Positions 1-5,186 of a DNA stretch of 8,136 nt are shown piece after piece; position 1 is the first letter of the stretch, and each line of letters starts with the position of its first letter. A program made the translations under genes and the position numbers. The notes under the pieces were generated by a model. It had not been told where the DNA came from. It saw only the letters and a list, made by a program, of their open reading frames with translations, and searched no databases. The stretch lies in the NCBI GenBank assembly GCA_019236545.1, contig JAFAIV010000384.1, positions 1-8,136 on the forward strand, given 5' to 3'. The stretch comes from Actinomycetota bacterium (GTDB lineage: Bacteria > Actinomycetota > Thermoleophilia > Gaiellales > Gaiellaceae).

Positions 1-1277
1 CCCGACTTCTCGCCGGCGGCCCGCTCGACCTCGTCGATCGACCGCCAGCCGGCGTGCTCGACCCAGCGAGCGCCGCGCTCGGCCAGGAGCTCGTCCACCG
101 CCAGCGCCGGGACGCCCTTGCGCTCGAGCCGCCCCTGCGCCAGGTCCTCGAGCAGGTGGGCGACCGTCTCGGTCGCGTCCTTCTTGTTCGTGCCGATGAC
201 GCCGCTCGGGCCGCGCTTGATCCAGCCCGCGCAGTAGACGCCCGTGAGTGGATTCCCGTCGTCGCCGAGAACGCGGCCCTCCTCGTTGCGGATCGTCCCG
301 CGGCTGTCGTCGAACGGCACCTCGGGGAGCGCAACGCCGCGGTAGCCGACGCTGCGGAAGACGAGGCCGCACGAGAGCGTCTCGAAGTCGTCCGTGGCGA
401 CGGCGCGCTCGTTCGGGTCGAGCTCGTTGCGGACGAGCCGGATCGCCTCGACCTTCCCGTCGCCGAGGAGCTCGACCGGCGACTGGAAGAAGCGCAGCAC
501 GAGCCGCTTCGGCTTGCCCTCGGGGACGCGCGCGGCGTACTCGCGCAGCACCTCGAGGTTCCGCTCGGCGTTGGTGTCCTTCGGCTGGGCGCCCTCGAGC
601 TCGACCGGGTCGACGATCACGTCGGCGCCCGCGAGCTCGCCGAGCTCGATCAGCTCCGGCGTCGTGAACGCGGCCTGCGCCGGGCCGCGCCGGGCGACCA
701 TGACGATCTCCTCGATCCCGGAGCGCGAGATGGCGTCGATCGCCGCGTCGGTCGTGTCCGTCGGGGCGAGCTCCTCGGGCGTCAGCGCGAGCATGCGCGC
801 CACGTCGACGGCCACATTCCCCGCCCCGACCACGACGACGCGCTCGACCGAGAGGTCGAAGTCGAGGTCCTGGTAGTCGGGGTGGCCGTTGTACCAGGCG
901 ACGAACTCGGTGGCGGGCCAGGAGCCGGGCAGGTCCTCGCCGGGGATGCCCATGCGCCGGTCCGACTGCGCGCCGACGGCGTAGACCACGGCGTCGTAGA
1001 GGCGCATCAGGTCGGAGTGGTGCAGGTCGCGGCCGATCTCGACGTTGCCGAGGAAGCGGAAGCCCGGCTGCTCGGCGATCTTCTCGAACGCGCGGGAGAC
1101 GGACTTGATCTTCGGGTGGTCGGGCGCAACGCCCAGGCGGACGAGCCCCCACGGCGTCGGCAGCCGCTCGATCATGTCGACCTCGGCGCCGACCTCTGCG
1201 CCGAGCAGCGCGCCCGCGGCGTAGAACCCGGCGGGGCCGGAGCCGACGACGGCGACGCGGAATGGAGCCTCGCTCAC
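1..1277 (-). CDS. fprA: Ferredoxin/flavodoxin-NADP+ reductase, adrenodoxin-reductase type (FprA-like), 3' end cut off
   Basis: This flavoenzyme moves electrons between NADPH and ferredoxin or a similar small carrier in the cytoplasm. Reading starts at GTG 1277 and 425 codons are visible, with no stop before the window edge. The FAD Rossmann motif GSGPAG is at residues 12-17. TPWGLVRLGVAPDHPKIK (41-58) is the hallmark of the adrenodoxin reductase/FprA family. A second, NADPH-binding Rossmann motif, GAGNVA, is at 151-156, followed by ARRG (195-198), whose arginines fit recognition of the 2'-phosphate. GWIKRGPSGVIGTNKKDA (351-368) is the conserved C-terminal FAD/NADP contact block. Mycobacterial FprA is about 456 residues, so only about 25-30 residues are missing. 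The start is chosen because the glycine-rich strand begins a few residues later and because a TAGCAT element lies 7 nt upstream; no in-frame stop separates it from codons further upstream, but these lack an evident start signal. The gene lies 49 bp behind the Fe-S carrier gene on the same strand. The family is certain; the physiological partner is inferred. Confidence 0.95.
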   Translation of the reverse strand, partial: MSEAPFRVAVVGSGPAGFYAAGALLGAEVGAEVDMIERLPTPWGLVRLGVAPDHPKIKSVSRAFEKIAEQPGFRFLGNVEIGRDLHHSDLMRLYDAVVYAVGAQSDRRMGIPGEDLPGSWPATEFVAWYNGHPDYQDLDFDLSVERVVVVGAGNVAVDVARMLALTPEELAPTDTTDAAIDAISRSGIEEIVMVARRGPAQAAFTTPELIELGELAGADVIVDPVELEGAQPKDTNAERNLEVLREYAARVPEGKPKRLVLRFFQSPVELLGDGKVEAIRLVRNELDPNERAVATDDFETLSCGLVFRSVGYRGVALPEVPFDDSRGTIRNEEGRVLGDDGNPLTGVYCAGWIKRGPSGVIGTNKKDATETVAHLLEDLAQGRLERKGVPALAVDELLAERGARWVEHAGWRSIDEVERAAGEKS

Positions 1278-1284
1278 GCCGTCG

Positions 1285-1291
1285 ATGCTAG
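1285..1291 (-). promoter_or_regulatory. Putative leaderless promoter -10 element of fprA (CTAGCAT)
   Basis: On the minus strand CTAGCAT ends 7 nt before the GTG start of fprA (1277). TAGCAT fits the actinobacterial -10 consensus TAnnnT, and with the usual 6-7 nt to the transcription start the mRNA would begin at the start codon itself. There is no Shine-Dalgarno sequence in front of this GTG, which agrees with a leaderless transcript. The same seven bases occur at the same distance before the Fe-S carrier gene. I see no convincing -35 box. The promoter is inferred; the repeat and the spacing are seen. Confidence 0.5.
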
Positions 1292-1326
1292 ACGGGCGCG
1301 CGGCCGGGAGGATGCGGAGTTTTCCG

Positions 1327-1734
1327 CTAGTGGCTGCAGCCGGAGCCGCAGGCGTAGCCGCCCTCGCCCGGGTCGACGTCGTCCGCGACCTGGAACGAGT
1401 GGCCGCAGCCGCACGAGGCGACCGCGTTCGGGTTGTCGATCTTGAAGCCGGACTCCTGGATCGTCTCCAGGTAGTCGACGGTGGAGCCGCGCAGGTACGG
1501 GGCGCTGAACGGATCGACGACGACGGTGACGCCCTCGCAGTCGAACTCGTGGTCGCCCTCCTGGGCGCCGCGGTCGAAGCCGAGGCCGTACTGGAACCCG
1601 GAGCAGCCGCCGCCCTCGATCGCCACGCGCAGGACGGACACGTCCGTCTCCTGCTCCATCAGGCCGCGGATCTTCGCCGCCGCCGCGGGCGTCAGCGAGA
1701 CGAGTTCGGTCGTGCGCTCCTGGATCTCGGTCAT
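1327..1734 (-). CDS. erpA: HesB/IscA/ErpA-family iron-sulfur cluster carrier with Cys-rich C-terminal tail
   Basis: A-type carrier proteins bind a [2Fe-2S] or [4Fe-4S] cluster, or iron, and pass it to apo-enzymes in the cytoplasm. The three family cysteines are present: Cys44 in GGGCSGFQYGLGF (41-53), and Cys108 and Cys110 in SCGCGHSF. The body, including DPFSAPYLRGSTVDYLE and ESGFKIDNPNA, matches the fold throughout. At 135 aa it is longer than typical members (about 105-120 aa) because of an acidic/glycine linker and a CGSGCSH end, which adds Cys129 and Cys133. I place the start at ATG 1734 (MTEIQERT) because TAGCAT lies 7 nt upstream, the same spacing as at fprA; ATG 1743, three codons earlier in frame, is the alternative. 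The stop is TAG at 1327-1329. It is divergent to the nuo operon and lies ahead of fprA. The family is certain. The symbol erpA, rather than iscA or sufA, is a choice that sequence alone does not settle. Confidence 0.9.
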   Translation of the reverse strand: MTEIQERTTELVSLTPAAAAKIRGLMEQETDVSVLRVAIEGGGCSGFQYGLGFDRGAQEGDHEFDCEGVTVVVDPFSAPYLRGSTVDYLETIQESGFKIDNPNAVASCGCGHSFQVADDVDPGEGGYACGSGCSH

Positions 1735-1741
1735 GGGCTCC

Positions 1742-1748
1742 ATGCTAG
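1742..1748 (-). promoter_or_regulatory. Putative leaderless promoter -10 element of the Fe-S carrier gene (CTAGCAT)
   Basis: CTAGCAT on the minus strand ends 7 nt before ATG 1734. It overlaps the first in-frame ATG (1743), whose A and T are the last two bases of the hexamer. If this is the -10 box, transcription would begin at or next to ATG 1734, making the second ATG the translated one. The seven bases and the spacing are identical to those in front of fprA. The -35 region at 17-18 nt is not consensus-like. Confidence 0.45.
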
Positions 1749-1749
1749 C

Positions 1750-1775
1750 AACGTCATCGGTCTGCGAAGAGTTCC
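1750..1775 (-). promoter_or_regulatory. Possible ECF sigma (SigR/SigH-type) promoter, GGAAC-N18-GTT
   Basis: On the minus strand GGAAC (1775 to 1771) is followed after exactly 18 nt by GTT (1752 to 1750), which fits the GGAAY-N18-GTT consensus known for the thiol-oxidative-stress sigma factors SigR/SigH of actinobacteria. The transcription start expected from it falls near 1743, at the first in-frame ATG of the Fe-S carrier gene. Control of an Fe-S assembly factor by oxidative stress would make sense. The match is short and could be chance. Confidence 0.3.
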
Positions 1776-1790
1776 GCCGAAGTCGGGTTC

Positions 1791-1815
1791 GATACGAGTT
1801 TGTGACAGTCGTATC
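1791..1815. repeat. Inverted repeat GATACGA-N11-TCGTATC in the divergent spacer, operator-like
   Basis: Two perfect 7-bp arms (1791-1797 and 1809-1815) are separated by 11 bp, with arm centres 18 bp apart, close to two helical turns. The repeat lies in the middle of the spacer between the Fe-S carrier gene and nuoA, where a dimeric regulator could affect both directions. There is no T-run after it, so it does not look like an intrinsic terminator. The binding protein is unknown. Confidence 0.4.
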
Positions 1816-1843
1816 TCGCTTCCCTCCGGGCGTTCCGTTTCCC

Positions 1844-1873
1844 TTAGTGCCGCCGCGCGCGAGTTGATAACGT
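1844..1873 (+). promoter_or_regulatory. Putative nuo operon promoter
   Basis: TAACGT (1868-1873) fits the actinobacterial TAnnnT -10 consensus, and GATAAC (1866-1871) is a shifted reading of the same AT-rich island. TTAGTG (1844-1849) lies 18 bp upstream of TAACGT as a weak -35 candidate. The implied transcription start near 1880 leaves a 5' leader of about 48 nt that contains a good ribosome binding site before nuoA. It is the best promoter candidate on this strand in the spacer, but the -35 is poor. Confidence 0.4.
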
Positions 1874-1886
1874 CACCGATTCGGTG
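1874..1886. repeat. 13-nt palindrome CACCGA-T-TCGGTG at the predicted nuo transcription start
   Basis: The two 6-bp arms are perfect inverted copies around a single central T. The site sits immediately downstream of the putative -10 box and overlaps the expected +1, a typical position for a repressor operator. A further short palindrome, GTGG-TT-CCAC, follows at 1888-1897, so the leader RNA could also fold there. Function is inferred from position only. Confidence 0.35.
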
Positions 1887-1907
1887 GGTGGTTCCACGCG
1901 GGCGCAC

Positions 1908-1918
1908 GGGGAAGGAGA
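1908..1918 (+). promoter_or_regulatory. Ribosome binding site of nuoA
   Basis: The purine-rich GGGGAAGGAGA contains AAGGAG (1912-1917), 11 nt before ATG 1929. It is the strongest Shine-Dalgarno match in the spacer and fixes the nuoA start. Confidence 0.7.
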
Positions 1919-1928
1919 CGCCGGCTAG

Positions 1929-2288
1929 ATGCTCGGCTCCTGGTTGCCATTCCTGATCTACGGCTTGATGGCGCTGGCGATCCCGGCGTCGATGATCGTC
2001 ATGTCGTTCGTGTTCGCGCAGCGGCCGCAGCGGCGAACGCGCGCGCGCTTCGTCCCGTTCGAGTCCGGCGTCTCGCAGGGACAGATGAAGCCGCAGCGCT
2101 TCAACGTCAGCTTCTACCTCACCGCGATGCTCTTCATCGTCTTCGACATCGAGATCGTCTTCCTGTACCCGCTCGCGGTGCGGCTGCACGACCTCGGCTG
2201 GTTCGGCTTCGTCGAGTTCGCGTTCTTCGTCCTGATCCTGCTCGTCGCCTACGTCTTCATCTGGCGCAAGGGCGCCCTGGAGTGGTGA
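1929..2288 (+). CDS. nuoA: NADH-quinone oxidoreductase subunit A (complex I membrane subunit)
   Basis: NuoA (ND3 homologue) is a small membrane subunit at the junction between the peripheral arm and the proton-pumping arm of respiratory complex I. The protein has 119 aa, the normal size. It shows three hydrophobic segments, at about residues 5-30, 60-83 and 91-112. The conserved loop after helix 1 carries FESG (44-47), followed by QMKPQRFNVSFYLTAMLFI and FDIEIVFLYP. Its acidic residues (FDIEIVF) belong to the conserved set linked to coupling of quinone reduction and proton transfer. The cysteine often found in this loop (E-C/S-G) is serine here, as in many bacteria. The ATG start at 1929 follows a good ribosome binding site. 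It is the first gene of the nuo operon, and its TGA stop abuts the nuoB start with no gap. Confidence 0.97.
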   Translation: MLGSWLPFLIYGLMALAIPASMIVMSFVFAQRPQRRTRARFVPFESGVSQGQMKPQRFNVSFYLTAMLFIVFDIEIVFLYPLAVRLHDLGWFGFVEFAFFVLILLVAYVFIWRKGALEW

Positions 2289-2867
2289 GTGGCCGACCGG
2301 CTTAGGGATTACGGGCTGCAGTCCGAGCGGCTGCTCTGGCCGACGAAGGGGCCGTCGAAGTTCGAGGAGGAGATGGGCGTCGACGAGCTCGAGAAGGCGC
2401 TCGGCTTGACGACCCTCGAGAAGGCGGTGCGCTGGGCGCAGAACAAGTCGATGTGGCCGGACACGTTCGGGCTCGCCTGCTGCGCGATCGAGATGATGTC
2501 GATCGTCTCGTCGCGGTACGACCTCGCCCGCTTCGGGATGGAGGCGTTCCGCTCCTCGCCGCGCCAGGCCGACCTGCTGATCGTCTCCGGGCGCGTCGCC
2601 CACAAGATGGCGGCGCCGCTGCGCCAGATCTACGACCAGATGGTCGAGCCGAAGTGGGTCATCGCGATGGGCGTCTGCGCGAGCTCCGGCGGGATGTTCA
2701 ACAACTACACGATCCTCCAGGGAGTCGACCGCATCGTCCCGGTCGACATCTACGTCCCCTTCTGCCCGCCGCGGCCGGAGGCGCTGATGGAGGGGATCAT
2801 CCGCCTGCACGAGGCGCATCAGGCGGGCGTGCCGCCGGCCTACGAGCGGCGCGGGGTGGCCACGTGA
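2289..2867 (+). CDS. nuoB: NADH-quinone oxidoreductase subunit B (N2 cluster subunit)
   Basis: NuoB (PSST homologue) holds the terminal [4Fe-4S] cluster N2, which hands electrons to quinone at the interface with NuoD. The ligand cysteines are readable: Cys64-Cys65 in GLACCAIEMM, Cys130 in GVCASSGG and Cys159 before PPRPEAL. The quinone-site region (SRYDLARFGMEAFR) is also conserved. The ORF gives 192 aa from GTG 2289, placed directly after the nuoA stop with GGAG 6 nt upstream. An internal ATG at 2373 (MGVDELEKALGLTTLEK) aligns better with the usual N-terminus of actinobacterial NuoB, but its GAGGAGGAG sequence lies too close for a good ribosome binding site. The first 28 residues, which include a rare AGG codon, are therefore uncertain. 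Odd: residue 158 is Phe where the family normally has Gly (PGCPP). It overlaps nuoC by 4 bp. Confidence 0.96.
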   Translation: MADRLRDYGLQSERLLWPTKGPSKFEEEMGVDELEKALGLTTLEKAVRWAQNKSMWPDTFGLACCAIEMMSIVSSRYDLARFGMEAFRSSPRQADLLIVSGRVAHKMAAPLRQIYDQMVEPKWVIAMGVCASSGGMFNNYTILQGVDRIVPVDIYVPFCPPRPEALMEGIIRLHEAHQAGVPPAYERRGVAT

Positions 2868-3412
2868 GCACGTGGCAGGACGCGCCCGGCTACGTGGCGA
2901 CGCGCGAGGGCTCGGACATGCCCACGGTGACGGTCGAGGCGGAGCGGATCCGCGACGCCTGCCTCTTCGCGCGCGACGAGATGGGCTTCGACATGTGCGT
3001 CGACGTCGTCGCCGCCGACTACCTCGGCTGGGGCCACAAGGGCGTCGCCGGCTACATCGGCACGGCGACGGGCCGCGACATCAACGCGCCGATGAGCCAG
3101 GGCTTCCAGCACCAGCCGGAGGTCAAGCCGAAGCGCTTCTCGATCAGCTACCACCTCCTCGCCCTGCGCCAGGGCGCGCCGCGCGTGCGGCTTCAGACCT
3201 GGGTCGACGACGGCGAGGCGGTGCAGAGCGTCGTCTCGGTGTGGCCGACCTGCGACTGGCACGAGCGCGAGCAGTTCGACCTGATGGGCATCCCGTTCGA
3301 GGGCCACCCGAACCTCGAGCGCCTCCTGATGCCGGACGACTGGGAGGGCCACCCGCTGCGCAAGGACTACCCGATCGGCGGCGAGCCGGTCCGGTTCTCG
3401 GAGGAGATGTAG
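2864..3412 (+). CDS. nuoC: NADH-quinone oxidoreductase subunit C (30-kDa subunit)
   Basis: NuoC is a cofactor-free subunit of the connecting arm that packs against NuoD. The strongest evidence is the C-terminal signature from WHEREQFDLMGI to EGHPLRKDYPIGGE (residues about 130-174). The length is 182 aa. The start is GTG 2864, which overlaps the nuoB stop as GTGA; the open frame continues further upstream inside nuoB, but that part is a shadow of nuoB. Between DVVAADY and the conserved RFSISYHLL strand lies a Gly/His/Gln-rich stretch of about 30 residues (LGWGHKGVAGYIG to QHQPEVKP) that is longer than the corresponding loop in the proteobacterial and Thermus proteins I remember. It is followed after 2 bp by nuoD, whose ribosome binding site is inside the last codons of nuoC. 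Confidence 0.95.
   Translation: MSTWQDAPGYVATREGSDMPTVTVEAERIRDACLFARDEMGFDMCVDVVAADYLGWGHKGVAGYIGTATGRDINAPMSQGFQHQPEVKPKRFSISYHLLALRQGAPRVRLQTWVDDGEAVQSVVSVWPTCDWHEREQFDLMGIPFEGHPNLERLLMPDDWEGHPLRKDYPIGGEPVRFSEEM
3400..3406 (+). promoter_or_regulatory. Ribosome binding site of nuoD
   Basis: GGAGGAG lies 8 nt before GTG 3415, inside the 3' end of nuoC. It selects GTG 3415 as the nuoD start although the frame is open far upstream. Confidence 0.7.
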
Positions 3413-3414
3413 GC

Positions 3415-4716
3415 GTGGCGGTCGCCCCCGAGAGACGGCGCGTGCGCCGCTGGCCGCTCGTCGGCGAGGCGCCCTACGAGGGCTCCCGCATCCCGGGGCG
3501 CGTGCCGACGATCCTCGACGTCCCGAACGACCTCGAGGACAGCGAGGACGTCTTCCGGATCAACTTCGGGCCGAACCACCCGTCGACCCACGGCGTCCTC
3601 CGACTGATCGTCGACCTCTACGGCGAGGACGTGGTCGGCCTGTCGGCGGTGATCGGCTACCTCCACACCGGCTTCGAGAAGACGATGGAGACGAAGACGT
3701 ACTGGAAGTGCGTCACGTACCCGGAGCGCATCGACTACGTCGGCTACCAGAACAACGAGCTGGTCTTCGTGCTCGCGGTCGAGAAGCTGCTCGAGCTGGA
3801 GGTCCCGGAGAAGGCCGTCTGGATGCGGATGCTCCTCTGCGAGCTCAACCGCATCCACTCGCATCTCGTCTTCCTCGGCACCTCGGCCCTGGAGCTGGGT
3901 GCGATCTCGATGTTCTGGTACTGCTTCCGCGAGCGGGAGATGATCCTCGACCTGTTCGAGCTGGTGACGGGTCAGCGGATGCACACCCGGTACTTCCAGG
4001 TCGGCGGCCTCGCGGAGGACATCCCCGAGGGCTTCTTCCCCGAGTGCCGCAAGTTCGTCGAGTGGTTCCCGCAGGCGCTCGACGACTACCTCACGCTGCT
4101 CGACCGGAACCAGATCTGGATGGAGCGCACCCAGGGCATCGGCGTCATGTCCGGCCCGGACGCGATCGCGCTCGGGCAGACCGGCCCGAACCTGCGCGCG
4201 TCCGGCGTCGACTGGGATCTCCGCCGCGAGCAGCCGTACCTCGCTTACGACCAGGTCGACTTCCGCGTCCCGGTCTATCCCGAGGGCGACGTCTACGCGC
4301 GCTACCGCGTGCGCATGGACGAGATGGCGGAGTCCAACCGGATCGTCCGCCAGTGCCTCGACCGGCTCGAGCGGATGGAGGGCCTGCCGTGGATCGCGGA
4401 CGACCGCAAGGTCGTGCTGCCGCCGCGTGAGGAGCTCCACACTTCGATGGAGTCCCTGATCCACCACTTCAAGATCGTCACCGAGGGCTTCCGCGTCCCG
4501 GAGGGCGAGGTCTACGTCGCGATCGAGTCGCCGCGCGGCGAGTCCGGCTGCTACCTCGTCTCGGACGGCGGCCCGAAGCCGTGGCGCGTCCATTTCCGCT
4601 CGCCGTCGTTCGTCGCGCTCGAGGCCACGCCCACGTGCGCGCGGGGGACGCTCGTCGCCGACCTGATCGCCGTGGTCGGCTCGCTCGACGCGGTCATGGG
4701 GGACACCGACCGGTGA
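3415..4716 (+). CDS. nuoD: NADH-quinone oxidoreductase subunit D (49-kDa quinone-site subunit)
   Basis: NuoD forms most of the quinone-head binding site facing cluster N2 in NuoB and descends from the [NiFe]-hydrogenase large subunit. The protein is 433 aa, close to the family norm. The motif FGPNHPSTHG (51-60) supplies His59, and RIDYVG supplies Tyr108; by family alignment these are the pair that binds the quinone head group. IGYLHTGFEKTMETKTY (80-96), ELNRIHSHL, the ESPRGESGCYL block (371-381) and the C-terminal SLDAVMGDTDR are all typical. The nickel-binding cysteines of hydrogenases are absent, as expected for complex I. The start is GTG 3415 with a strong ribosome binding site; the first 45 or so residues, rich in Arg and Pro, are variable in the family. 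The stop overlaps nuoE by 4 bp (GTGA). Confidence 0.97.
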   Translation: MAVAPERRRVRRWPLVGEAPYEGSRIPGRVPTILDVPNDLEDSEDVFRINFGPNHPSTHGVLRLIVDLYGEDVVGLSAVIGYLHTGFEKTMETKTYWKCVTYPERIDYVGYQNNELVFVLAVEKLLELEVPEKAVWMRMLLCELNRIHSHLVFLGTSALELGAISMFWYCFREREMILDLFELVTGQRMHTRYFQVGGLAEDIPEGFFPECRKFVEWFPQALDDYLTLLDRNQIWMERTQGIGVMSGPDAIALGQTGPNLRASGVDWDLRREQPYLAYDQVDFRVPVYPEGDVYARYRVRMDEMAESNRIVRQCLDRLERMEGLPWIADDRKVVLPPREELHTSMESLIHHFKIVTEGFRVPEGEVYVAIESPRGESGCYLVSDGGPKPWRVHFRSPSFVALEATPTCARGTLVADLIAVVGSLDAVMGDTDR

Positions 4717-5186
4717 GCGCGCTGTACGACGAGATCCAGGAGGTGCGCAAGCGCTACCCGCCGGGGACGCGCTCCGCGGTGCTGCCGGCACTGCGGCTGG
4801 CGCAGGAGCGGTACGGCTGGCTCTCGCGCGAGGCGATCGAGGAGGTCGCCGACGCGCTCGAGCTGACGCCGGCGTACTGCTTCTCCGTGGCGTCCTTCTA
4901 CGACATGTTCCACCTCGAGCCCGTCGGGCGGCACACGGTCGAGGTCTGCACGAACGTCTGCTGCGGCCTGCTCGGCGCGCAGCAGGTGCTGGAGGCGTTC
5001 GAGCAGGAGCTCGGCGTCGCGCCGGGCGAGACGACGCCGGACGGCGAGATCACGCTGCGCGCGGTCGAGTGCCTCGGCGGCTGCTCGACGCCGACGATCG
5101 TCGCGATCGACCACCGCTACCGGCAGTCGGTCACGCCCGCGGACGTCCCCACGATCCTGGAGGAGTTGCGGAATGGCGGCGACTAG
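4713..5186 (+). CDS. nuoE: NADH-quinone oxidoreductase subunit E (24-kDa, cluster N1a)
   Basis: NuoE is a thioredoxin-fold subunit of the NADH-oxidising module and binds the [2Fe-2S] cluster N1a, which lies off the main electron path. It has 157 aa. The ligands form the CX4C...CX3C pattern: Cys79 and Cys84 in VCTNVCCGLLGA, then Cys120 and Cys124 in ECLGGCSTPT. Cys83 is an additional neighbouring cysteine. The N-terminal helical region (SAVLPALRLAQERYGWLSREAIEEVAD) and the SVASFYDMF segment are characteristic. The start is GTG 4713, overlapping the nuoD stop as GTGA, with GGGGGA 9 nt upstream. The frame extends upstream into nuoD, but only as a shadow. It overlaps nuoF by 14 bp, as usual for an E-F pair made in equal amounts. 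Confidence 0.96.
   Translation: MSALYDEIQEVRKRYPPGTRSAVLPALRLAQERYGWLSREAIEEVADALELTPAYCFSVASFYDMFHLEPVGRHTVEVCTNVCCGLLGAQQVLEAFEQELGVAPGETTPDGEITLRAVECLGGCSTPTIVAIDHRYRQSVTPADVPTILEELRNGGD
5159..5165 (+). promoter_or_regulatory. Ribosome binding site of nuoF
   Basis: GGAGGAG lies 7 nt before ATG 5173, within the last codons of nuoE. It fixes the nuoF start and explains the 14-bp overlap of the two genes. Confidence 0.7.

Noticed and set aside
1278..1326. Terminator between the Fe-S carrier gene and fprA
   Set aside because: I see no clear stem-loop followed by a T-run in the 49-bp gap, so read-through from the carrier gene into fprA remains possible.
54..1445. 463-codon plus-strand open frame opposite fprA
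   Set aside because: It runs across the end of one real gene and into the next, has no recognisable motif, and the opposite strand encodes an unmistakable FprA.
1791..1815. Inverted repeat as an intrinsic terminator
   Set aside because: It lies between two divergent starts, has a large loop and short arms and is not followed by a T-run in either direction.
1731..2819. Minus-strand open frame covering the spacer, nuoA and nuoB
   Set aside because: It has biased antisense composition and covers the promoter region and two conserved plus-strand genes.
2453..2863. Possible upstream extension of nuoC inside nuoB
   Set aside because: The translated part is a frame shadow of nuoB; the GTGA overlap start at 2864 leaves a normal NuoC.
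2872..3414. Possible upstream extension of nuoD through nuoC
   Set aside because: The upstream translation is Arg/Gly/Pro-rich shadow sequence, and GTG 3415 has a strong ribosome binding site and gives a normal-length NuoD.
3367..4791. 474-codon open frame on the minus strand opposite nuoD
   Set aside because: Low-information antisense translation; nuoD on the plus strand has every family motif.
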